42,500 nucleotides of DNA, from positions 35,434,285-35,476,784 of the forward strand of contig CM060320.1 in NCBI GenBank assembly GCA_030674155.1, in the 5' to 3' direction. Every line of letters begins with the position of its first letter. Positions within the stretch are counted from its first letter, which is position 1. Below are positions 22,470-31,599 of this stretch, piece after piece. The stretch comes from Stramonita haemastoma. Taxonomy: Eukaryota > Mollusca > Gastropoda > Neogastropoda > Muricidae. The notes beneath the pieces were generated by a model, which saw nothing but the letters and a program-made list of their open reading frames with translations, had not been told where the DNA came from and did not search any database. The position numbers and the translations under genes were made by a program.

Positions 22470-22685
22470 ACATCCTTCAGATGAGACTATAACCGAGGTC
22501 CCATGTGCAAACTCACGCAGAACATCTTGCGCACAGCGTTAAAACCTGTTCCGCTTTTTGGAAGAGTAGGCCAATGTGTGCAGTGGAAACGTGACAAATT
22601 TACAAAACCACATAACATGGGGACTGGATTAAAAAAAAAAAAGCGCACAAGTCCTTAATCCCAAAGACTCATAAAGAATATATAA
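22470..22685 (+). mobile_element. SINE-A copy lacking the tRNA-like head
   Basis: It starts at CCTTCAGATGAGACTATAAC and has GCAGAACATCTTGCGCAC, CCTGTTCCGCTTTTTGG and the tail GGGGACTGGATTAAAAAA. The head is missing, consistent with 5' truncation. Confidence 0.7.
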
Positions 22686-22927
22686 TTATTAAATGTATGA
22701 ATGTGCCAGTAAATGTGTGCTCACGCGCACACACACACACACACACCACAAACACACAATCGCACCCATTCCTAGGCAGATTGCTAGGGTGATGAAACTA
22801 AACTGAGATACCATAATGGTAACGAAATGACGTGCATAGGTTAATATACCAGCCATACTTTGGTTGAAACACTGTTAGATATGGTCACTGGTATGACTGA
22901 AACAGCTTCTTCAATAACTATAATACA

Positions 22928-22965
22928 TACACGCGCGCGCGCGCACACACACACACGCACACACG
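22928..22965 (+). repeat. Alternating CG/CA tract
   Basis: ACGCGCGCGCGCGCAC followed by CA units: an alternating purine-pyrimidine tract that can adopt Z-DNA, about 250 bases upstream of the possible promoter. Confidence 0.85.
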
Positions 22966-23219
22966 CGGCATTTTGCACACTTCATACGACCTTGGCCCCG
23001 ATCTCGCTGATGCACAGTCCTTGCAGGACCCCACCCCCCTCAAAAAAACAAAAACAACCCACCGCCAACGGGACCAGTTGACTATCTGGGATTTTTCTCT
23101 CCATACAACACCGTAATTCACGTATCTTTAGTTTTAACATGTCGAGAAACACTGTATAATTAACGCACGGCACCGGCATGTCCAGATATTGATAGGGGGA
23201 CCAGAGCATATAGGCCTAA

Positions 23220-23340
23220 TATTCAGAAACGAAAGTAGGCCTAGCTAACTCGAGGTCAAGGTTGTAGAAAGGTTTCGAGACGACGGGTCGTGAAGAGTGA
23301 AACTTGTCGGCAGAGTTAAATTGAGGGCGAAACTTTGAAG
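23220..23340 (+). promoter_or_regulatory. Possible promoter and non-coding first exon of the sulfurtransferase gene
   Basis: This stretch, like its flanks to about 23560, is richer in CpG than most of the window and free of recognised repeats. It ends in ACTTTGAAG followed by GTAAGC at 23341, a good splice donor. The next plausible acceptor on this strand before the start codon is at 25897. No TATA box is evident. This is an inference from base composition, a donor site and position; transcript data would be needed. Confidence 0.3.
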
Positions 23341-23563
23341 GTAAGCTTAGCCTAATCCATAGGCCTAGCCAGAATGTCCGAGACATTTGGAAGTAGTGGT
23401 CGATATTTCTTACCTCTGTCTGTTATAATTTGATGTGTCGTGTTAGAAAACTAGAGCTTCGACACCAGAGAAAGCGAGTGCCGGTAGAATTCTGCAGCTG
23501 CCTGTGCTCGACCTAGGCCTAGCTTTTGAACCGGAGCGTTGTAAAATGTAGGCTAATTCAAAC

Positions 23564-23695
23564 ATGCACCGAAGTATTACTCCTGACATGCACAATGGGA
23601 ATGAAGGTCTTCAAACAAGGTGTTTAGGAGAAGATGCAAGCAGTAGCAGCAAATGCGCTTGTTTCTTCTCAACAAAACAAAGGTCTGTAGCCTGA
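23564..23695 (+). CDS. Small open frame in CpG-richer region, 43 codons
   Basis: ATG follows an in-frame TAG at 23549. The frame begins MHRSITPDMHNGNEG and has a Ser-rich, Cys-containing middle. No signal or targeting peptide is evident and no homologue is recognised. It lies just downstream of the possible first exon and could be an upstream frame or chance. Confidence 0.15.
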   Translation: MHRSITPDMHNGNEGLQTRCLGEDASSSSKCACFFSTKQRSVA

Positions 23696-23882
23696 TCCAA
23701 CTTAAAAAGTGCATCCGAACTTGAGGTTGGGCTACTTTCGCACAGAGAACACAGCGACCTAGACTTGGGTTACCACGTGAACTTTCTTGGTTTAATTTAA
23801 CGTCTGTTAATTCAAAATGATTCAAGACACGAAAGTATAAAATAATGATGAAGATTTTTAAAACGGTGTCGCTTGAGAGAAT

Positions 23883-24012
23883 GTGTGTGTGTTCGTGCGT
23901 GCGCGCGCGTGTATGTACATGTATGTGTGTGTCCTGCGTGCACCCGCCTGTGTGTGTGTGTGTGTTGCGCGCCCGCCCGTGTACATGTGCGCCCGTGTGC
24001 ATGTACATACAT
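23883..24012 (+). repeat. Alternating GT/GC tract
   Basis: Mixed GTGTGT, GCGCGCGCGT and GTACATGT units over about 130 bases, downstream of the CpG-richer region. Confidence 0.85.
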
Positions 24013-24114
24013 ACCAGCATTCAGTGATTCATGCATCATTGCATGTGTGCATCACTGCATGCCTGTGTTCATAGGTGAGCTCATTCATGTTAAAAATCCT
24101 TGCATACTTTGAAT

Positions 24115-24995
24115 ATATATATGGGGGGGGGGGGGGGGTACCTAGTGTGTGTGGGTGCATAAATGTGTATTTGCCCACACATGCAAGAGTGCATGTGTGT
24201 TTGTGAGCTAAGTTTATGTTGCAATATGTGTGTGTGTACCTGTGAGTGTCAGGGCATGTGTTAAAAAGAAAAGATAAACAATGCAATAACAAAAATCCAA
24301 GCAAAAAAACCCCACCAAAGCACACCAAACAAAAGCCACCTCACCTCTCCTTATTTAATTGAGATTACATTAAAGTCCCAGTGGAACTATCCCACTTAGG
24401 GACTGTGGACAGTGGTCACAAGTAGTCCCACTTTGGCACCGCTGGCAACCCCCAAAATAGCACAATTCTTAAAGCAGGGGCACTAGGCAGGACAAGCACA
24501 AGAGTGCTGCTGCACAAGCTTGAGCTAACATTGTTGATTTAATAGGTAATTTTATCTGCCCCTTGTCTGCTTTAAGGCCCAGATTCAGACCTGCATGCAT
24601 TCGTTTAATAGGGAAGATACCCCTCTCCCCCCCCCCCCCCCTCTTTCCCCCAACCACCACCACATGAACATGTTTGCCGACATGCTTACCGGATAATTTG
24701 ATATGCTGCAGTAGGAGTGACATTACTGCTGCAGGCTCAGTTTTCGAATTAATGTGCTAAAGTCATCACATTTTTTATGACCAACTTCTTCCATATAAGC
24801 AAGTTGTGGAACAAGTGGATTGCACAAGGTGTTTGTCCCTAGCTTTGCAAGTGAGCGACTGTGAGTAGTCCACTTTTGATTCAGTCTGGGGTTTGATGTA
24901 ATGTCATATGATAATACTAGTAATAGTCACTAGTTATATTGATAATGATAGTAGGACAAGAAAAAAAAGGGGGGGGGGGGGTGCTGCTGTTGTAG
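24115..24995 (+). other. Region with no gene seen
   Basis: It holds a poly(G) at 24123-24138, a GT-rich part to 24250, a poly(C) at 24628-24642 and a poly(G) at 24970-24981. The stretch 24360-24610 is non-repetitive with no coding signal that I can support. Confidence 0.6.
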
Positions 24996-25075
24996 CAACA
25001 CAATCTCCACCAGGGAGAACAGATTAAATTTCATGCTGAGAAATCTGCTGTGACTTAAGAGTTCAAATTATACAA
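24995..25075 (+). repeat. Repeat D copy
   Basis: Repeat D is a roughly 90 bp block: GCGACGCACTCTCCCCAGGG, AGAGCAGCCCAAATTTCACG, CAGAGAAATCTGCTGTGA, then TAAAGTGGTA. Here it reads CAACACAATCTCCACCAGGG, ATTTCATGCTGAGAAATCTG and CTGTGACTTAAGAG. Confidence 0.6.
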
Positions 25076-25381
25076 ATTCCAAATTGATAATGTATTAATG
25101 AAAAAATCAGTAATGATAATAACAATGATGAAAATAATAGCTTCAGTCAGTCTCGGGGTGGAGAGGGAGACCTAAAATGAAATATTAATAATGTAGTTAA
25201 AATTCAAATGTAGAAATACAACAGCTGGGAGTTTGTCACCACATAGCCACCAGTTTGATTGAGATCTTTCCCTGTAGTGAATGCTGGTTCTGATGTTATG
25301 CCCCTACACATTCATCAGATGAGAGAGAGTAAATGAAGTCGTGTATACAAATTTGTGTCTGCATATATATTTCCAAGTGCC

Positions 25382-25660
25382 AAGGGAGAGCCTAGTGGTC
25401 AGAACATTGCGCTTGCAATTTGACGACCCGAGTTCAATTCCTGTTCAAGGAGATTTTTCCTCTGGAGTTAACATCAGTACTGACTATGCTCCCCAAAAAT
25501 CCTACAGATGAGACAATAAACAAGGCCCCGTGTGCCAACACATGCAGAACATCTTGTGCACATACTGAAATGTTCCACCTTTTAGAAGAGTAGGCCATTT
25601 TGTGCTGGTAATGGTAGGAACAGCTGACAGGCCATTTTGTGCTGGTAATGGTAGGAACAG
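25382..25660 (+). mobile_element. SINE-A copy with tRNA-like head
   Basis: The head is GAGAGCCTAGTGGTCAGAAC with a B-box-like GAGTTCAATTC at 25431-25441, then GGAGTTAACATCAGTACTGA and GCAGAACATCTTGTGCAC. A 40-base stretch (GGCCATTTTGTGCTGGTAAT...) occurs twice at 25591-25665. About 85 bases further on it is followed by the alternative 3' module (T module). Confidence 0.75.
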
Positions 25661-25744
25661 CTGACTGTAAAAAAAATGTAGATGCATGTATACACTTAAC
25701 AGCTGACAGTTTAAAAAAGATTTTTAAATACATGCACACAGTTG

Positions 25745-25875
25745 TCCTGTTTAGTACACCATCCCCAAAGTCGGAATGCAGCTACCTTAACGGTGAATAA
25801 AAACAGTTGTATACTCGAAAGCTCACCATTTGTAAACCTCAGAACTCTCAGAACAGAAAAAGAACATTTTTAAGG
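25745..25875 (-). repeat. T module copy
   Basis: The T module is a 90-130 bp repeat. On its own strand it reads TGTTCC..AGCTAGAGCTCCAAGGTTCACC, a middle GCATATGTGACCATTTT, then GGTAGCTGCATTCCGACTTT. Here it is the reverse complement, downstream of a SINE-A copy, so it behaves as an alternative SINE-A 3' end. Confidence 0.65.
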
Positions 25876-25931
25876 GGGAAAAAAAATGCTGTGTACAGGG
25901 AGGTTCTGCATCAAAGGCCACATTGTGAATC

Positions 25932-26089
25932 ATGACGGTGTCCAAACTTCGGCCCCTGGTGACAACACACTGGCTGAGGGATCAGCTCCACCTGGCGGGG
26001 AATGCTCAGAAAGCCGCCTCACTCACAGTCCTGGACGCTTCCGCGGCACTGGACCGTAGGGTGGATGGATACAAGAAGTTCTATCAAGA
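25932..26089 (+). CDS. Sulfurtransferase exon 1 (first coding exon)
   Basis: It starts MTVSKLRPLVTTHWLRDQL, the usual N-terminus of TST/MPST proteins, and continues with a VLDAS strand of the first rhodanese fold. A TGA lies in frame immediately upstream (ACA TTG TGA ATC ATG), which supports this start. The exon is 158 nt and ends in ...TATCAAGA before donor GTGAGT at 26090, with two bases of a codon left over. These join the first base of exon 2 to give E-S-H-I-P. A possible acceptor (TGTACAG) at 25892-25898 suggests that 25899-25931 is 5' untranslated exon sequence. No classical mitochondrial targeting peptide is evident. Confidence 0.85.
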
Positions 26090-29000
26090 GTGAGTAAAAC
26101 TAATTTTTTTTATATTTTTAATTATATGTATTTTTTTATATCAAGGATAATGGAATAAGCACTCGTGTGTGTGGATACAAGAAATTCTGTCGAGTGAGTA
26201 AAACACAGAAATGTATTTATATATTTTTTAAAATAATTATATGTAATTTTTTTATATGAAGAATAATGGAATAAGCACTCCTGTGCCTTTTTTTCATCCA
26301 GTCCCAGTGTGTATGCAGTTTTGTAAGTCTTGTTATTTGTTCCCACCAGCACACAATGGCCTACTCTTACAAAAAAAATAATAGTGATGAAATGTAGAAT
26401 TTGTAAAGTGCTGGATCTTGTAAAGCAAATAATTTAAAGTGATTGCATCCATATACATTCACATGCATGTGTATGTTCATAAAAGATTAGATTTAAGCTT
26501 TACACACTTCTTTTGGAATTTTGTCTGCCATTTTAGGAATTGAGGATTTATAAGTATTCATGCAGAGTGCTAAAGAAAACTCCCAAACATGACCTGTGAC
26601 CTTTTCTATGTTATGTATTGGTGGGAATAGTCGGTGGTTGTGTGTGTGTGTTCACGCACACATCTTTTAATGTGCCTATATACATGGGTGCATGTGGCAT
26701 GTGTGTATTCATTTTGCCATCCCAAGGGAATAATAATACATGGAACTTATATAGCGCTATATCTTGTAAAAACAAATCAAAGTGCTTGCATTCGACCTAT
26801 ACATCACACAAGCAATCAATAACAATCTATGGTCCTAGCAAATTCGAATATACACACGCAAGCGCACACATACAAACACACACACACACACATGCGCGTC
26901 CACACACACACACACACACACTTACAAAGGTTATGCACTTTGGCAGGTAGATGTTGAAGGTGGGGACAGATAAGAGATGGAAACAGAAGGAGAAAATCTT
27001 AGGTTTGAAATAAGTGTGTCTTGAGGTTGGATTTAAAAGTGTCATAAATAGGCTTTTGTCGGAGGGAGAGAGGGAGGTCGTTCCAGATCAATGGACCAGA
27101 AACAGAGAAAGAGCAGCGGCCAATGGTAGATAGGTTGAATCTAGGTATTCTTAAGGACAAAGTATCTGCGACCGAGCAGAGGGAGCGAGAAGGTGTGTAC
27201 AAGTGAAGACATTCACAGAGGTAGGAGGGTGCAGTTTTGTGGAGACATTTGTAACAGAGGGTATTGATCTTGTAGGTTACTCTCTGTGGTATGGGAAGAA
27301 AGCTTGTGTAATGTGTGTACTATTCCTTTGAAATTGATCATGAATTTAATATTTTGTGATTAAATGCTCAAACTATATTTCTCAGCTAGCAAAACAGATT
27401 ATTGCCTGAAAGATTTCTTACACCAAAACCAGTTTACTTTATAACTTTTGTTTGCTGATGTTTCTGTTAATTGGAGAAAAAAAATGCTTCAGCTGTCAAA
27501 ATATATGTCAGAGGTTGCACAGTCACACACAGTACACACACACACATGCACGCACCCACACACACACATGTACTCACACACACGCATGCATATGCCTGTA
27601 TGGTATTCTTTCTGTCTTTCTTTTTTATTATTTCAAGAATAATGGAATATGGTTTTTTAAAAATCCAGTCCCCATGTGTATGTGGTTTTGTAAATTTCTT
27701 ATCAGTTTCCACTGACACACAATGGCCTGCTCTTCCAGAAAACGGAACAGGTTTTAAATTAACATGTGCCCAAGATGTTCTGTGTGCATTCACACATGGA
27801 ACCTTGGTTTATAGTCTCATTTGAAGGACTTTGTGTGTGTGGGGGGGGGGGGGGGGGGGGGGGTGGAGTCAGCACTGATGTTAACTCCAGAGGAAAAATC
27901 CCCTTGAACAGGATTCAAGCCTGGGTCAGCAGATTACTAGCGCAATGCACAAGGCTCGAACCACAACTGCGCAAGGCTATCCCTTGTATCTGTGTGCGCA
28001 TGTGCATGCATGTTCACATGTGTGCATATATATGTGTGTGTGTGCTTTACCTTTAGTGATGTGTCTCATAGTCGTAAGGAACACTCACACACCACCAGTG
28101 AATAACATTCACATTCATTTTGAATCTTTTCATTTGTACAACATATCTTCTTAAGGTTTTTCCTTTTTCAAGTATGCATGTATATGATTTTTTTTTTTCT
28201 TAGATGGATGGCTTAATGAAAAAAAAAAGCACTTGTAGTGCTTAATCAATGTACCGTCTGGAAATAAAAGTTTGACTTGACATGTATACTAGTGACTGTG
28301 TGTAGGTCTCACATCCCTCACGCCTCCTACTTCCATCTCCACAAGCTGTGCCCTCCTTCCTCGACCTCCCACCACAAGTTCCCGGTGCCAGACCTGAACC
28401 GCTTTCAGGACTACGCCGAGAGTCTGGGTGTCTCCAATGACACTCATGTGGTCGCCTACGATCGATCCAACACCATGTTTGCCTTCAAGACATGGTGGCT
28501 GTTCAGGGTGAGTGGTATATCTATGGGCTGGCTGGCTGGCTGGCTGGCTGGCGGCAGGCAGGCAGGCAGGCAGGGCAGGCAGGGCAGGGTGGATGGGTGG
28601 GTGGTGGGTAGATGGGTTGGATGGATGGGTGGTATGGGTGGTGGCTGGCTGGTTGGTTGGTTGGTTGGTGGTTGGATGGCTTTTCTCTAAGTCTATGAGG
28701 AGTTGTTTTCCCTTATGTCAACATAAGTACGCCCAAAAAGAGTTTGGATGAGACTATAAACCAAGGTCCTATGTGCAAACGCATGCAGAACATCTTGCGC
28801 ACATATAAAGACTGGTTCTGCTTTTTGTAAGAGAGGCAACAACAATAGTGCACATTTGGTAGCTGCAGGTCCCTGAAGTCAGAGTGTAGCTGCCTTACCG
28901 GTGGGCACAAAATGGTTGCATATGTCCAAAATCACCCTCCTGGTGTAAAGATACCTGTAGATATCATTAATACATCATTGAATTTCTTCTTTTCTTCTTC

Positions 29001-31554
29001 TCTTGTTCGCTTTACACTGCCTGATGTGTCGGAGGGGGGGAGGAAATAATGGCATGTCCATTCCAGCTCCTCTTGTGGGCCAACAGCTTGGTGTGTAGTG
29101 ATATCTCCGTCGGCCACACTTTCTTCCTCAGGTCACTGACTAGCGTGCACCTCTGAAGGATGTGCTCGCTGTCTGGTTTTCTTTACCACAGGCACACAGG
29201 GGAGAAGGAGCGAGTTTTGAGCTTTGTGGACATTGAAGTTAAATCCCTTTGCATTCAGATTCCCTTGAACACAAACTGCCCTAGATTTCGCATTCTATCA
29301 CAAAATCAAGTCAGGCACAATGCTGGCTCGCCTTTTCCTCCTTCTGAGTAACATTCCGCAGCTATAATTACTTCCAGACTCTCAACAAGGTTTCTCCTTC
29401 TGGCCTGATAGAGCTTGACATGTGGTAGCAATTAGTGAATAGGCCACAGTGTGAGGAAATCTACTGTGTCTAAATCCAGCAAATCCAGGTTGGGACTTAG
29501 GTGGGGGGGGGGGGCGGGTAATTATTCAATCCAGCAAATCCCAGTTCAGACTAAAGGGTTCATTAATCTGTGATGTTTCAGTTGTTTTGGCCATGAGAAT
29601 GTGTCAGTGTGGAAGGGCGAGATTCAAAAAATGGCTGAGGAAGGGTTTGAAGTCAGCGCGGAAGAGCCGGTGGTGCAGGTGAGAATTTTGTGGCTTTAGG
29701 TGGGTTTGTTTTATATTGTGTTTTGTTAACATTCTGCTGGTGTTTGATGTTTGGTGTTGCCCAGTCTAAGCACTAATCCCACTCAGAGAAATCTTCTGTG
29801 ACGTAAAGTGGTATACAATGCAATGCAATACAGTACAGTATAATACAATACATTCTATACAATATAATACAATATAGTGCAGTACAGTGCAGTGCAATGT
29901 AATGCAATACAGTACAATACTGTGCAGTGCAGTACAGTATAATACAATACAATTCTATACAATATAATACATATAGTGCAGTACAGTGCAGTGCATGTAA
30001 TGCAATACGTACATACAGTGCAGTGCAGTACACTACAGTACATTGCAATGCAGTGCAATACAATACAGTGCAATACAGTTCAATACAATACAAAACAATA
30101 CAATCAAATCAGCACAATACAATACAACACAACACAACACAATACAATACAGTACAATATAATTCAACACACCCTGGAGGTCACCCAGAATAATTATGTA
30201 CTCTGGTGTTTCTCATTACACCTAGGAATCACAGTGAGATTGAAAGTACACACTGGAGGAGAAGTTTGGGCGTACGACTCTTTCCAATTACAGTGCCACA
30301 GAGACAGCCATACTCCAACTTCAGAGGACTTTTTTCTCCTTTGAAAATAGAGTACAGGTCATTATGCTAAGAGTAGGCCTACATACAATACAGTTCTGCC
30401 TTCCTTAACACAGCGCACAAATCCAACACATCCCTCAGTCCAGAATGCTAAATTTAGCACGCCCCCCCCCCCTCCCCTTCCTTTTATTCCTAGTTCAAGT
30501 GTGGTCAGTTCCTGCTATTTATATAAACAGTACCAGCTGCCCCACGCCCCCACCCATCTGGGCTGGGATGGGATGAAATAATTAGCCGGCTAAGAAGAGC
30601 TGAAAGTGGTAGAGACTGACTGCTGTGCACACAGCACACAAATCCAACATCACTCAGTCCTGAGTGCTAAATTTGGGGTTTTTTTTTATTTTGTACCACT
30701 TTATGTCACAGCAGATTTATCTGCGTGAAATTTGGGCTGCTCTCCCTGGGGAGAGCGCGTCGCCACATGTGCAGCGCCTACCCTTTTTTTTCTTCTTTTT
30801 CCTGCATGCAACTGTATTTGTTTCCCTAATTTAGCATGCTCCTTCCTTTTACCTAGTCAATGAGTGGTCATCTCCTGCTATAAATAGAACAAGCTGGCCC
30901 AAACTGGGCTGGGATGGAATGGATTAATTAGCAGCTGAGAGGAGCTGAAAGTGGGGGAAACTGACCGCTGTGTGACTGCTGTGCGTGGCCTTATGACCTG
31001 TTGTGGGTTTCAGCGCTCCAGTTTCCGGGCCACATTTCGCCCAGCTCTGTTCTACGGCTTTGAGGACATGATGGGCAACCTGAAGACCAAGGACAGACAG
31101 ATGCTGGACAGCCGCGAGTCGCCGCCTTCCACAACCAGAGGGACAAGATGGCTGAACGTAAGGCACCTGTGTGTTAAGGGTACACTGATGTCGTTGGTCT
31201 GGGTTTTTTTGTGGGGGGGGAGGGGGGGGGGTGTTTTTTTTTTTGGAGGGGGTTAGGTTTTTTTGTCTTCTCCCCCTTTTTTTTCTCTGTCTGTGTATGT
31301 CTGTCTGTCTGTCTGTCAGTGTCTGTCTGTGTCTCTATCTCTGTCTCTGTCTCTTTCTCTTTCTGCATGTACCTATGATTTGTGTGTGTGTGTATGTGTG
31401 TACATTGCACCTGCACACACTTGTGTGTGTGTGGGGGGGGGATTGTGAGTTTTTTTGTGTATGGGTGCGTGTGTGTGTGTGAAATTATGAACAATTGGAT
31501 TTTATAACTTCAGTGAAAAATAATTTTGTGTACATGTGTTGTGTGTGTATTTTG

Positions 31555-31599
<45 letters not shown>

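Noticed and set aside
23577..24020. 147-codon minus-strand frame
   Set aside because: Half is His/Thr/Arg-rich translation of the GT/GC tract, the rest has no recognised motif.
28277..28751. Frame continuing past exon 2 into Gly/Trp/Ala-rich residues
   Set aside because: The real exon ends at donor 28508; the rest is the tetranucleotide minisatellite.
29773..30344. Cys/Tyr/Leu-rich frames on both strands
   Set aside because: They are translations of the (AATAC)n-like array.
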